A DNA stretch of 64,000 nt, from NCBI GenBank assembly GCA_902789245.1, contig CADAND010000008.1, positions 1 through 64,000 on the forward strand. Direction: 5' to 3'. The translations under genes were made by a program, and so were the position numbers. Positions 49,303 through 59,732 of this stretch are shown here, one piece after another; the first letter of the stretch is position 1; each line of letters begins with the position of its first letter. The stretch is from an uncultured Bacteroidia bacterium (GTDB lineage Bacteria > Bacteroidota > Bacteroidia > Bacteroidales > UBA932). The notes beneath the pieces are model-generated. The model had not been told where the DNA came from. It made no database searches and saw only the letters and a program-made list of their open reading frames with translations.

Positions 49303-52300
49303 ATGACCAAACAACTGTTTGCGAAAGCGGCAACGATTGCCATGATCTTTGCCGCGAGTCTCTTGGGAATGAGCTCAGCTCTCGCCCAGAATGCTCCCAT
49401 CCGCGGTACTGTCGTAGATGCCGGCAATGAGCCGGTGATCGGCGCTGCCGTGATGGTCCCCGGCACCACCACCGGTGCCACGACCAATCTCGATGGTAAG
49501 TTTGAACTTCGTGTCGCCCCCGGCGCTACGCTGGAGGTTTCCTGCATCGGTTACGCGACCAAGCGCGTGGCAGGACGATACCGAGATGCTGGAGGAGACC
49601 GTGGTGATCGGTTACGGCGTTCAGAAGAAGAGCGACCTGACCGGCGCCGTGGCTTCCGTGCGCCAGGACGACCTGCAGAACCGCTCCACGACGGATGCCG
49701 CCGCCGCCCTCCAGGGCAAGGCTGCCGGTATCCAGATCATCAACACTTCCGGTGCTCCGGGTGAGGGTGCTTCGATCCGTGTCCGTGGTTATTCCTCGAA
49801 CTCCGGCAACATCGGACCGCTCCTCATCGTCGATGGTCTGAAGGTGGACAACATCCAGTACCTCGATCCTTCCATGATCGAATCCATGGAGGTCCTCAAG
49901 GACGCCGCCTCCGCCGCCATCTACGGTGCGCAGGCCGGTAACGGTGTCGTGCTCATCACCACCAAGACCGGCGCCGCCAACAACGGCACCGCGCACATCA
50001 CCTACAATGGCCGCTTCACTCTGCAGTCCCTCGGCAAGAAGGCCGATATCTTCGGCGCCAAGGAGTACATCGAGTACCAGGAGTACATCGGTAACATCAC
50101 CGAAGATCTGCTCAAGGCCAACAATTACGATGGTACCGACAACAATTGGTACAATTCGACCTTCCAGCCCAGCTGGAGCCAGCAGCATGGTATCACCTTC
50201 CAGGGTGGTAACAACAAGGGTCACTTCTTCACCTCCCTCAACTATGTCGACCAGGACGGTATCGTCGTCGGCAAGAAGGATGTGTACAACCGTCTGACCG
50301 CCCAGGTCAACGCTGACTATCAGCTGTTCAAGTGGTTCCAGGTTTCGACCAACAACTCGATCGAGAAGTGGAGCCGCAAGTCCGTCTCCAACGGTTACGG
50401 TTCCGTGCTGAACTCTGTGGTCTCCATCGATCCGCTGACTCCCGCTTACATTAGCGACATCAAGAATACCCCGATCGACATGCAGGCCCACTATGCCGAT
50501 GGCGATCCGATCCCGACCGATCCTCTGCACAACAACGACTTCTACGGTACCTCCAAGTACCTGCAGGAAGCCACCGGTAACCCGCTCTTCCAGCGCGACA
50601 AGAGCGACAGCTCCAGCGAGGGTATCAACATCCGCGGTACCCTGGCAGCGAACCTCACCCCGATCCAGGGCCTGACCTTCACGTCCCGCTTCGGCTACCG
50701 TATCGCCCAGAGCAGCAGCCACAGCTACACCCAGCCGTACTGGCTGACCTCCATGGCGCAGTCCAAGAATTACGACATCTCTGCCAGTGTCAACACGAGC
50801 TGGTACTACCAGTGGGAGAACTTCGTGAACTTCAACAAGACCTTCGGCAAGCACACCGTCGGCGCCATGGCCGGTATGTCCTATATCGAGAGCCACAGCG
50901 ACAACGCGAGCATCTCCTCTAACGGCCCGGATATTCTCCGCGGCTACGAGCCGAACTTCCGTTACATCGATTACCTGACCTCCGACGCCACCAAGAATGT
51001 CGGCAACGCTCCGGGCATGTCCGCCCAGCTTTCCTACTTCGGCCGTCTGATGTACAGCTTCGACAACCGCTACAGCATCCAGGCCAACTTCCGTGCCGAT
51101 GCCTACGACTCCTCCAAGCTTTCCAAGCAGGCCCGCTGGGGTTACTTCCCCTCCGTGTCCCTCGGCTGGACCATCAGCAACGAGCCGTTCTTCAAGGACA
51201 ACGTGAGCCGCAGCGCGGTCTCCTTCCTGAAGATCCGCGGTTCCTGGGGTCTCAACGGTAACGTCAACGTGCTGAGCGGCTACCGCTACTCCACCTCCAT
51301 CGCCTTGAACGGTCAGTTCTACCAGTACACCCCGTCCACCGGCGACGGCGCCCCGATCTACGGTTCCATGCCGTCCGGCCTCGCGAACCCCGATCTGAAG
51401 TGGGAAACCTCCGAGCAGTATGACGCCGGTATCGACGCCCGCTTCCTGAACAACCGCCTGACCTTCTCGGCCGACTGGTATCGCAAGTACACCCGTGACC
51501 TGCTCATTTCCATCGCCCCGCTGCCGGAAATCGGCGTGGGCTCCACCACCGTCAACGCCGGTAAGGTGCTCAACACCGGTCTTGAGTTCGAACTCGGTTG
51601 GAAGGACAGCATCGGTGACTTCCACTACAGCATCAACGCCAACCTCTCCACCCTGAAGAACCAGGTTCTCGAGGTCCACTCCCTGCTCGACCGTCTCAAC
51701 TCGGACGTCGTCAGCGGTCTGAACGAGGTGCTCGTATCCTCCTTCGAAAAGGGTTATCCGATTTGGTACTTCCGCGGGTACAAATACGCCGGTGTCGACG
51801 CTCAGACTGGCGCTCCGCAGTACTACAATGCGAATGGCGAGATTACTGGCACCCCGGGAGAGAACGACAAGCAGTATCTCGGCGAGGGTATTCCTAACCT
51901 CACCTACGGTCTGACCGTCAACCTCGCCTGGAAGGGCCTCGATCTCGTGATCTTCGGTACCGGCGCTGCCGGCAATGAGATCTACAACCTCATGGTTTCC
52001 GCCGACCGTCCCAAGACCAACGGCCTGAACACTTACTGGAGAGATTCCTGGAAAGCCGCTGGAGACAACGCCAAGTATCCTGACATGAAGCAGGTCTACA
52101 ACAAGTGGGACTTCTTCAGCTCCAGCGCCTGCGTCTTCGACGGTTCCTACTTCAAGATCAAGCAGATTCAGCTCGGTTACACCCTGCCGCAGAACATCAC
52201 CAAGAAGGCTCTCATCAGCGACCTCCGCTTCTTCGTCTCCCTGGACGACTACTTCACCTTCACGAAGTACCCGGGCGCCGATCCTGAGACCGCATCCCTC

Positions 52301-52384
52301 AACAACTCCACTTCCCGTGGTGTTGACTCCGGCTCCTATCCTACCACCAAGAAGGTTGTCTTCGGTGTGAATCTGACCTTCTAA
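49303..52384 (+). pseudogene. susC: SusC-like transporter 2, broken by a frameshift near 49570
   Basis: The first part (49303 to about 49570) encodes a signal peptide and the regulatory-like domain, nearly identical to the third SusC. The rest (about 49571 to 52384) encodes TonB box, plug and full barrel, but in another frame. Alignment to the third SusC shows that where it has 33 bases after codons KRV, this gene has only 4. A 29-nt deletion therefore shifts the frame. Without the signal peptide the second part cannot reach the outer membrane. All later frame is open and the SusD partner is intact, so the lesion is recent or a sequencing/assembly error. No slippery site is seen. Confidence 0.88.
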
Positions 52385-52402
52385 TGCTAAAAGATAACTG
52401 AT

Positions 52403-54202
52403 ATGAAAAAGATATTATACTCTGTTCTCGCCGTCGCCGCTCTCTTCTCCGCAGTTTCCTGCGAGAAGAACCTCGACATCCCCCAGAAGGGTGTCACTCC
52501 CATCGAGAACTTCTATAAGACTGATGAAGAAGCCGAGGCTGCCCTGACGGCTGCTTACGCTCGTTTTGCTGTCCGCGTGACCGGCCAGGACGGTAGCTCC
52601 ATCTATACGGACTATAAGGCCGCTCTCAACAACTGCGGTGACGATATGTACGCCGCCGGTTCCAACTTCGGTGACAACGACTTCATGGCCCAGCTGGACG
52701 AGTTCCGTCTCGACTCCGGTAACCAGGTCGTCGACCACTTTTACAGCCACCTATTCCAAGCGAACTACGCCTGCAACCTGGTGATCGACAACTTCAAGGA
52801 TTCCAACTCCACCGTCGCCCAGCGCTGCGTCGCCGAGGCCCGCGTCATGCGCGCCTACATCTACTTCCTGCTGACTGCGCTGTGGAACACCCCGCCGTTC
52901 ATCGATCATGTGATTGCCGACGGCCTGCCGTACAATGCTGACAAGGACCCCGAGAATCCGATGTCCCACGAGGATCTGTTCAAGTGGGTGGCCAGCGAGT
53001 GCGAGGCGGCTGTCGCTCACCTCGACGAGCGCAAGAGCCCGACCGACAAGGACGGCGCCGTGAAGGTGACCAAGGGCTTCGCCTGGGCTCTCCAGGGCAA
53101 GGCGCTCCTCTTTGTCAAGGACTACGCCGGTGCGAAGGCCGCTCTCAAGAAGGTCATCGATTCCGGCAAGTATGCACTGGTTCCGGGCGCCAAGTATGCT
53201 GATCTCTTCCATGTCGAAGGCGACGCCAACGAGGAGAAAGTCTTCGAGCTGAACATCGAATACAATTCCGGTATTCCAGGCATGAACTGGGGTAATCCCG
53301 GCATGGGTATGGTCGGTCGCACGACGTGGATGGAGGCCAATATCTGGAGCTGGCGTGTTGACCATTTCGCCGCGGCCCCGCACCTGGTGTATCAGGGTGG
53401 CGCCGACGGTTGGGGCGGCCTGGGTGTCCCGCAGTGGTTCGGCGACGAGTTCTTCGCCAACGACGGGCACTCCTACCGCTTTGACGCTACGCTCAAGCAC
53501 GTGGACGATGCCATCTATGGCATGACGTATAGCGACGCTGTTAAAGATGAGGATACTGGCAAGAAGGTCAACGAAATGACTCTCGCCGAGAAGAAGGCTA
53601 CCAAGGCTATAGGTATCTCTGATGTCAAGGACGGTCTCTATGGTCAGTCTTTCTGGCTGCCGTTCAAGCAGCTCGTCCGCGGCTCCGACTGCGGCGCCTA
53701 TGGCAACAACATCCGTCTGAATAACGGTATCATCATGCGCTACGCCGAGGTCCTCCTGCTTTATGCTGAGGCCTGCCTCCAGAGCAACGATGCGGATCAG
53801 GCCAAGTGGGCCATCAACAAGATCCGTGAGCGTGCTGGCCTGGATGCCCTTGCTACCGTCGATATGAATGTCCTCAAGAAGGAAAAGAGCTACGAGCTCT
53901 GGCTCGAGGGTAGCCGCTGGCTGGATCTCCTCCGCTGGGGCGACACCGACCGCGTGAAGCAGGCCGGCCAGAACGTTCCGAAGCTCTTCGACAAACTCTA
54001 TCGCGAGCCGAAGGCTGGCGAGAAGGTTACTTGGGAGAACGGCAGCGAGGCCGACAGCCGTTTCTACACCATCTCTTCCCACGAGGCTATCGATCGTGGT
54101 GACAAAGTTGGTTTCGTCGCTGGCAAGAACGAGTTCTTCCCTTATCCGACTTCCGTGATGGACAAGAACCCGAACCTTGTCCAGAACCCGGGCTGGGAAT
54201 AA
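52403..54202 (+). CDS. susD: SusD/RagB-like surface glycan-binding lipoprotein 2
   Basis: This 599-residue lipoprotein has its lipobox Cys in LFSAVSC. A typical start NLDIPQKGVTPIENFYKTDEEAEAAL and the C-terminal NPNLVQNPGWE hallmark are present. It is the partner of the disrupted susC upstream, 18 nt away. It is intact, which supports either a recent loss or an artefact in susC number 2. If susC 2 is truly dead, this protein may pair with SusC 3. Confidence 0.95.
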   Translation: MKKILYSVLAVAALFSAVSCEKNLDIPQKGVTPIENFYKTDEEAEAALTAAYARFAVRVTGQDGSSIYTDYKAALNNCGDDMYAAGSNFGDNDFMAQLDEFRLDSGNQVVDHFYSHLFQANYACNLVIDNFKDSNSTVAQRCVAEARVMRAYIYFLLTALWNTPPFIDHVIADGLPYNADKDPENPMSHEDLFKWVASECEAAVAHLDERKSPTDKDGAVKVTKGFAWALQGKALLFVKDYAGAKAALKKVIDSGKYALVPGAKYADLFHVEGDANEEKVFELNIEYNSGIPGMNWGNPGMGMVGRTTWMEANIWSWRVDHFAAAPHLVYQGGADGWGGLGVPQWFGDEFFANDGHSYRFDATLKHVDDAIYGMTYSDAVKDEDTGKKVNEMTLAEKKATKAIGISDVKDGLYGQSFWLPFKQLVRGSDCGAYGNNIRLNNGIIMRYAEVLLLYAEACLQSNDADQAKWAINKIRERAGLDALATVDMNVLKKEKSYELWLEGSRWLDLLRWGDTDRVKQAGQNVPKLFDKLYREPKAGEKVTWENGSEADSRFYTISSHEAIDRGDKVGFVAGKNEFFPYPTSVMDKNPNLVQNPGWE

Positions 54203-54245
54203 TAGACGCCTATTCGTTCTACATACGAATAATTTGTTAGTGGTT

Positions 54246-54280
54246 GGGAGGCACCCTGTGAAGGCTGCCTCCCTTTTATT
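54246..54280 (+). terminator. terminator after susD number 2
   Basis: GGGAGGCA pairs with TGCCTCCC and is followed by TTTTATT. A second stem (TATTCGT/ACGAATA) lies just upstream, near 54210-54230. Confidence 0.8.
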
Positions 54281-54354
54281 AAAAATCCGTACTTTCTGAC
54301 CGAATAATTATAAAAAACAACCGAGAATTTTCTCAGAATAACCGCGCTATTTAT

Positions 54355-54362
54355 TATATTTG
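54355..54362 (+). promoter_or_regulatory. -7 promoter box of the third susC
   Basis: TATATTTG with the following CGTGT, identical to the arrangement before susC number 2. Confidence 0.7.
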
Positions 54363-54365
54363 CGT

Positions 54366-54383
54366 GTTCGAATTCGTTCGAGC
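54366..54383 (+). promoter_or_regulatory. leader hairpin of the third susC
   Basis: GTTCGAA pairs with TTCGAGC (one T-G pair) across a TTCG loop at the predicted transcript start. The stem sequence differs from the leader hairpin of susC number 2, although position and flanks are kept. Confidence 0.5.
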
Positions 54384-54427
54384 GCATGGGACCCGCAACC
54401 CTTTTTAACCAAAATATTATTAATTCT

Positions 54428-57400
54428 ATGACCAAACAATTGTTTGCGAAGGCGGCAACGGTCATCATGATCTTTGCTGCAAGTCTCTTGGGAATGAGCT
54501 CAGCTCTCGCCCAGAATCCTGCCATTCGCGGTAATGTGGTCGATTCCGGCAACCAGCCGGTGATCGGCGCAGCCGTCGTGGTGCCCGGCACCACCAATGG
54601 CGTCACGACGGATCTCGACGGTAAATTCGAAATCCGTGTCGCTCCCGGCACTACGCTGGAAGTTTCCTGCATCGGTTACACCACCAAGCGCGTTTCCGCC
54701 GCCAACGGTATGACCATCGTTCTCGAAGACGACGCAGAAATGCTCGAAGAGACCGTCGTCATCGGTTACGGCGTCCAGAAAAAGAGCGACCTGACCGGCT
54801 CCGTGGCCTCCGTCCGCGAGGACGACCTGCAGAACCGCTCCACGTCCGACGCTGCCGCCGCCCTCCAGGGCAAGGCTGCCGGCGTGCAGGTCATCCAAGC
54901 TTCCGGTGCTCCGGGCAAGGCCGCTGAAATCCGCGTCCGTGGTTACTCCTCCAACTCCGGAAACATCGGACCGCTCCTCATCGTGGACGGCCTGAAGGTG
55001 GACAACATCCAGTACCTGGATCCGGAAATGATCGAGTCCATGGAGGTCCTGAAGGATGCTGCCTCCGCTGCCATCTATGGTGCCGAGGCCGGTAACGGTG
55101 TCGTGCTCATCACCACCAAGTCCGGCAAGAAGGGCGAGGGCAAGGTTTTCTACAACGGCCAGTTCACCCTCTCCAGCCTGTCTCGTAAGCTTGACATTAT
55201 GAACGCCGCCGACTACATCGCCTTCGAGAAGAAGTGCGGTTACCTGAGCGATCAGGCTCTCAGCGATGCCCATTACGACGGGCTCGATGTGAACTGGAGC
55301 AATGAAATCTTCACTCCGACCTGGAGCAACCGCCACACGGTGGGCTTCTCCGGTGGCAACGACCGTGGCAATCTCTTCGTCTCCCTGAACAACGTCCACA
55401 ACAACGGTATCGTCCGTGGTGACAAGGATGTGTACGATCGTCTGACCTTCCAGGTTAACGCCGACTACAAGATCAAGGATTGGCTGACCGTCGGCGTCAA
55501 CAACTCCATCGAGCGCTGGAGCACCAGATCCGTGTCCGAGGCGAACGACAACGGCTCCTTCATGCTGTCCGCCATCACTTCTTCTCCTTTGTTCCCTGCC
55601 GCTGGCGACCGGGCTCTGCTCGAGAAGTACTATGCGAATATGATCGACTATGAGAAGAAAGGATATACCCTGATCACCGACCCTGATTCCGGCCTGTATT
55701 GGCTTCCTCCCCGTATCGGTTCCACCCAGTCCGGCCACCCGTTCGTGCAGCGTGATGCGACCGACAGCAAGAGCAGCGGCTTCAGCATCCGTGGCGTCGC
55801 CTACCTGAACTTCATGCCGTTCAAGGGCTTCGTGTTCACGTCCCGCTTCGGCTATCGGATCTCCCAGAACAACAGTCACAGCTATTCTGCTCCTTACTAC
55901 AGCAGCAATACGGTGAAGTCCGACAACTACAGCATTTCCGCCTCGGCCAACAATGGTTGGTACTACCAGTGGGAGAACTTCATCAACTACAACCGCACCT
56001 TCGGCAAGCACGATGTCGGCGCGATGGCCGGTATGTCCTATATCGAGAACAACTGGGACAACGTCAGCGCTTCCGCTTCCGGTACCGACATCCTCAAGGG
56101 CTATGCCGAGAACTTCCGTTATCTGGACTACCTGCTGTCCGACGGCGTCACCAAGAACATGAACAATGCTCCCGGCCGTTCCGCCAGCCTGTCCTACTTC
56201 GGTCGTCTCTCCTATTCCTATGACAACCGCTACAGCATCCAGGCCAACTTCCGCGCCGATGCGTTCGACTCCTCCAAGCTTCCGTTCAACAAGAAGTGGG
56301 GCTACTTCCCGTCGGTGTCCGCTGGCTGGACCATCAGCAACGAGCCGTTCTTCAAGAACAACGTGGACCGCAGCGTGGTCTCCTTCCTGAAGCTTCGCGC
56401 CAGCTGGGGTATCAACGGTAACATCAACGTGCTGAACAACTACCCGTACTCCACGTCGATCATGGCCAACGCCGTGTACTATCAGTACGATCCTACCAGC
56501 CCGACCCTGTCGATGGGTTCCATCCCTTCCGGTCTTGCGAATCCTGATCTGAAGTGGGAGACCTCCGTCCAGCTCGACTTCGGTCTTGACGCCCGTCTGT
56601 TCAACAACCGCCTGACCATCGGTATCGATTACTTCAACAAGGACACCAAGGACCTGCTGGTCGGTGTGAGCCCTGTGAAGGAAGTCGGTCTTCCTGCCTT
56701 CGGTGACCTGGGTGTCGCCACCAACGTGACGATGAACGCCGGTTCCGTGAACAACCGCGGTGTCGAGCTTGAGCTCGGCTGGCGTGACCAGATCGGTGAC
56801 TTCAGCTACGCCATCAACGGCAACGCCTCCTGGCTGAAGAATACGGTCACCTATGTCGAGCCCACCGTCGGCCAGATTACCGGCCGCGTCCCGCAGGGCT
56901 GCGAAATGGGTACCTACTTCGAGCAGGGCCACAGCATCTGGTACCTCCTCGGTTATCAGGCTGTTGGCTTCGACGACGAGGGCAACGCCCTGTACCGCAC
57001 CGCTGACGGTGGCCAGACCGCCTCTCCTTCGCAGTCCGACCGCGTTGACCTGGGTTCCGGTATTCCTAAGTTTACCTACGGTCTGACCATCAACCTCAGC
57101 TGGAAGAATTTCGACCTCACGATCTTCGGTAACGGTATCGCAGGCAGCAAGATTTTCCCGACGTCCTGGCGTCCTGACCGCAAGGAGTGCAACACCTACT
57201 CCTACTACTGGGCCAACTCCTGGGACAATCCTGCTGTGACCAAGGCCAACGCCAAGTTCCCGGCTGCCGACAAGTGGTCCACGCAGGCCTTCTCCTCCAC
57301 GCTGACCCTCTTCGACGGTTCCTACTTCAAGATCAAGCAGATCCAGTTGGGTTACACCCTGCCGAAGCAGCTGACCCAGAAGGCCAAGATCAACAACCTC

Positions 57401-57556
57401 CGCATCTTCGCCGCCCTGGACAACTACATTACCTTCACCAACTACATCGGGCTGGATCCGGAGACGGCTACCAACGGTGGCTCCGCCGCCGGTATTGACA
57501 TGGGTAACTACCCGACTGCCAAGTCCCTGATTCTCGGTGTCAACCTCGAGTTCTAA
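54428..57556 (+). CDS. susC: SusC-like TonB-dependent outer-membrane transporter 3
   Basis: This 1042-residue transporter has a signal peptide ending in ALAQ and a regulatory-like domain (about 30-105). A TonB box lies near EETVVIGYGVQKKSDLTGSV, followed by plug and barrel. The first 85 residues are nearly the same as those of the broken susC 2, and the plug regions are also close. The barrel regions differ in the surface loops, so the ligands may differ. It is followed by its own susD. The start at 54428 matches susC 2. The in-frame 54386 start would lie within the leader. Confidence 0.95.
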   Translation: MTKQLFAKAATVIMIFAASLLGMSSALAQNPAIRGNVVDSGNQPVIGAAVVVPGTTNGVTTDLDGKFEIRVAPGTTLEVSCIGYTTKRVSAANGMTIVLEDDAEMLEETVVIGYGVQKKSDLTGSVASVREDDLQNRSTSDAAAALQGKAAGVQVIQASGAPGKAAEIRVRGYSSNSGNIGPLLIVDGLKVDNIQYLDPEMIESMEVLKDAASAAIYGAEAGNGVVLITTKSGKKGEGKVFYNGQFTLSSLSRKLDIMNAADYIAFEKKCGYLSDQALSDAHYDGLDVNWSNEIFTPTWSNRHTVGFSGGNDRGNLFVSLNNVHNNGIVRGDKDVYDRLTFQVNADYKIKDWLTVGVNNSIERWSTRSVSEANDNGSFMLSAITSSPLFPAAGDRALLEKYYANMIDYEKKGYTLITDPDSGLYWLPPRIGSTQSGHPFVQRDATDSKSSGFSIRGVAYLNFMPFKGFVFTSRFGYRISQNNSHSYSAPYYSSNTVKSDNYSISASANNGWYYQWENFINYNRTFGKHDVGAMAGMSYIENNWDNVSASASGTDILKGYAENFRYLDYLLSDGVTKNMNNAPGRSASLSYFGRLSYSYDNRYSIQANFRADAFDSSKLPFNKKWGYFPSVSAGWTISNEPFFKNNVDRSVVSFLKLRASWGINGNINVLNNYPYSTSIMANAVYYQYDPTSPTLSMGSIPSGLANPDLKWETSVQLDFGLDARLFNNRLTIGIDYFNKDTKDLLVGVSPVKEVGLPAFGDLGVATNVTMNAGSVNNRGVELELGWRDQIGDFSYAINGNASWLKNTVTYVEPTVGQITGRVPQGCEMGTYFEQGHSIWYLLGYQAVGFDDEGNALYRTADGGQTASPSQSDRVDLGSGIPKFTYGLTINLSWKNFDLTIFGNGIAGSKIFPTSWRPDRKECNTYSYYWANSWDNPAVTKANAKFPAADKWSTQAFSSTLTLFDGSYFKIKQIQLGYTLPKQLTQKAKINNLRIFAALDNYITFTNYIGLDPETATNGGSAAGIDMGNYPTAKSLILGVNLEF

Positions 57557-57575
57557 TCTTAGAATGACTACGAAT

Positions 57576-59270
57576 ATGAAAAAGATATTTATCGCCCTGA
57601 CCGTTGCAGCCGCTTCCCTGATGTTCGTGGGATGTGAGAGTCGCCTGGATATCCCCCGCAAGGGTGTGATCGACATGTCGACCTTCTACCAGACCGACGC
57701 CGATGCCGAATCCGCGCTCGTGGCTGCCTATTATACCGCCGGCCGTTTCCTCTCCAACACGATGTGGACCACCGCCGGTTGGAACGACTGCCCGTTCCTC
57801 TCCATGTGGGAGTACGCCTCCGACGAGATTTTCGTCGCCGGTTCCGATAAGACCGACGGCCAGTCTGGTAACGAAATCCAGGCTTTCCGTGCGGACTACA
57901 ACAACTCCTTGATTGCAGGTACGTATGAGTGCTACTACATGATCATCAAGGCCGCCAACGACGTGATCGATCATTTCGCCGAGGCTGCCGACACGCAGGT
58001 CAAGAAGCGCTGCGTGGCCGAGGCCCGCATCCTCCGCGCCCAGGCTCAGCTGCTCCTCGCCCTCGCCTGGGGCACCCCTCCGATTGTCGAGAGCAACCTG
58101 GCCGGTGACGCCAAGCCGGAGAATGCCGCCTCTCAGGACGCTGTCCTCCAGTGGGTCGCCGACGAGTGCGACAAGGCCATCCCTGACCTGACCTCCAAGA
58201 CTTCTGTCGATGACAAGAAGGGCGCCGTGAAGGTTACGAAGGAGTTTGCTTATGCCCTCAAGGGCAAAGCCCTCATCAGCAAGCACGACTATGCCGGTGC
58301 GAAGACCGCTCTCAAGGAAGTTATCGATTCCAAGCTCTACAAGCTGGTTCCGGGTGATCAGATGGCTTCCCTGAACCACAACAGCGGCCGCGCTTCTACC
58401 GAGGCGGTGTTCGAGCTCAACTTCCAGTTCTTTGACGGCATGAATGCCTATGGCCGTACGCAGCCGAACTTCCGCTGGCTGTGGTCCTGGCGTTCCGACC
58501 ACATGAACTCGCCGACCGGCGATGGTTCCGAGCTGGTCGTCGGCGGCTGGGGCTGGGTCAACCCTTCCCAGAAGTTCGTGAACAAGATTCTTGAGTATGA
58601 CGGCATGGATTCCTATCGCCGCAAGGCTTGGATCAAGAGCTATGACGAAGTGCTCTACGATATGCCGTACACCTCCGACAAGGACGGTGTCGACAAGAAG
58701 ACGGACAAGACCCGTGGTGTCATGGATTCCGGTCTTTACGGTCACGTCGGTTACTTCATGTGGAAGCGTCTCTTCCGCCAGGAGGACCGCGTGATGGCCG
58801 ACGGCAACGTCGCCAACTGGAACCTCACCCTCATGCGTTACGCCGAGGTGCTCCTTCTCTATGCAGAGTGCTGCGCCCAGACCAACGATGACGGCAGCGG
58901 CCTCGCCGCCCTGAAGCTCGTCAACGAGCGTGCCGGTTCCAAGACTCCGGTCACGGTGTGCGACATGAAGACGGTCAAGTCTGAGAAGTTCCTCGAGGGC
59001 TGGCTGGACGGCACCCGCTTCCAGGATCTCATCCGTTGGGGTGATGCCGCGACGGAGCTTGCCGACAACGGTAAGTACTATCCCACCTTCTACGATGCAA
59101 TGTCCAAGAAGGGCGAAGCGGAACACCGCGGCTACATCGACGAAAGCGATGCTGATTGGTGCGCCAAGCTCTACAATGTCGGTTTCAAGACCGGTAAGAG
59201 CGAGCTCTTCCCGTTCCCGTTCAACGAAATGCAGCTGAACCCGAACCTGGTCCAGAACCCTGGCTATTAA
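57576..59270 (+). CDS. susD: SusD/RagB-like surface glycan-binding lipoprotein 3
   Basis: This 564-residue lipoprotein has its lipobox Cys in LMFVGC. The family start RLDIPRKGVIDMSTFYQTDADAESAL and end NPNLVQNPGY are present. It is the partner of SusC 3, 19 nt downstream of it. ATGs at 57564 and 57576 are in frame, and the second directly precedes the MKK signal. Confidence 0.94.
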   Translation: MKKIFIALTVAAASLMFVGCESRLDIPRKGVIDMSTFYQTDADAESALVAAYYTAGRFLSNTMWTTAGWNDCPFLSMWEYASDEIFVAGSDKTDGQSGNEIQAFRADYNNSLIAGTYECYYMIIKAANDVIDHFAEAADTQVKKRCVAEARILRAQAQLLLALAWGTPPIVESNLAGDAKPENAASQDAVLQWVADECDKAIPDLTSKTSVDDKKGAVKVTKEFAYALKGKALISKHDYAGAKTALKEVIDSKLYKLVPGDQMASLNHNSGRASTEAVFELNFQFFDGMNAYGRTQPNFRWLWSWRSDHMNSPTGDGSELVVGGWGWVNPSQKFVNKILEYDGMDSYRRKAWIKSYDEVLYDMPYTSDKDGVDKKTDKTRGVMDSGLYGHVGYFMWKRLFRQEDRVMADGNVANWNLTLMRYAEVLLLYAECCAQTNDDGSGLAALKLVNERAGSKTPVTVCDMKTVKSEKFLEGWLDGTRFQDLIRWGDAATELADNGKYYPTFYDAMSKKGEAEHRGYIDESDADWCAKLYNVGFKTGKSELFPFPFNEMQLNPNLVQNPGY

Positions 59271-59292
59271 CAGTCGATTCCGACTATATGTC

Positions 59293-59327
59293 AAAGGAGC
59301 CGCGCCTGAAGCGCGGCTCCTTTTGTG
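59293..59327 (+). terminator. terminator of the second polysaccharide locus
   Basis: GGAGCCGCGC pairs perfectly with GCGCGGCTCC across CTGAA and is followed by TTTTGTG. Confidence 0.92.
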
Positions 59328-59333
59328 TAAATG

Positions 59334-59372
59334 GTAAAATTAAAACGGGTTACGCTCACGCGGAACCCGTTT
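59334..59372 (-). terminator. terminator of the candidate small RNA
   Basis: On the minus strand AAACGGGTT pairs with AACCCGTTT across a 12-nt loop and is followed by TAATTTTACC. Confidence 0.6.
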
Positions 59373-59465
59373 CCCACAATACAATTAACCAAAATCTACC
59401 ACCCGTGTTTTGCGAAGAGGCAGGCCCGGGTGAATGCCCACCGTCATAGTGTTATTCTAGTTTGA
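59336..59465 (-). ncRNA. candidate small RNA of about 130 nt
   Basis: A minus-strand unit has its own promoter box (TACCTTTG, 59471-59478) and ends in a hairpin with a T-rich tail. Between them an internal stem CACCCG/CGGGTG encloses a 21-nt loop. No open frame fits. Position, size and independence suggest a small regulatory RNA. A 6S-like RNA of the Bacteroidales-1 type is one possibility, but I cannot confirm the family. It lies convergent to the susD 3 terminator. Confidence 0.45.
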
Positions 59466-59470
59466 CGATA

Positions 59471-59478
59471 CAAAGGTA
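59471..59478 (-). promoter_or_regulatory. -7 promoter box of the candidate small RNA
   Basis: TACCTTTG on the minus strand, an exact TAnnTTTG match with no protein gene downstream. Confidence 0.55.
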
Positions 59479-59720
59479 TTTCTTTTTTTTGTAGGTAAAT
59501 TTCACGGAAAGACCAATAACAAGCAATTCTGTTTCAAAAGTCGGATTGTGCAGATAATGAACGGTTTCGGCTGCGCCGGCCGAAACGGGTGTACAGGATG
59601 CCGGCAGATTGTCCACCCGGCTTTTTCCCGTTATTTCCGGGCATGAAGCAGAATTGACGGGAATTGGTCCGCGAGTGATAGTTCTCCCGGGCCCGGGCCG
59701 TCGAATCTCGTTTTTTTGTG
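59479..59720. other. intergenic stretch without recognised gene
   Basis: No convincing gene is seen in these 242 bp. There is a strong imperfect hairpin around 59550-59590 (GTTTCGGC/GCCGAAAC) of unknown role. Confidence 0.4.
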
Positions 59721-59728
59721 TATATTTG
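59721..59728 (+). promoter_or_regulatory. -7 promoter box of the aminotransferase gene
   Basis: TATATTTG ends 4 nt before the ATG at 59733, again predicting a leaderless message. Confidence 0.7.
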
Positions 59729-59732
59729 CGAT

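Noticed and set aside
49560-49580. Programmed ribosomal frameshift in the second susC
   Set aside because: No slippery heptamer is present, and comparison with the paralogue shows missing bases rather than a shift site.
49303-57556. Invertible (shufflon-like) susC switching between copies 2 and 3
   Set aside because: The two copies are in the same orientation and no invertase gene or inverted recombination site is visible. Gene conversion remains possible.
54500-57676. A 1058-codon antisense open frame across the third susC
   Set aside because: Same shadow effect. It has no start signal and no recognisable protein features.
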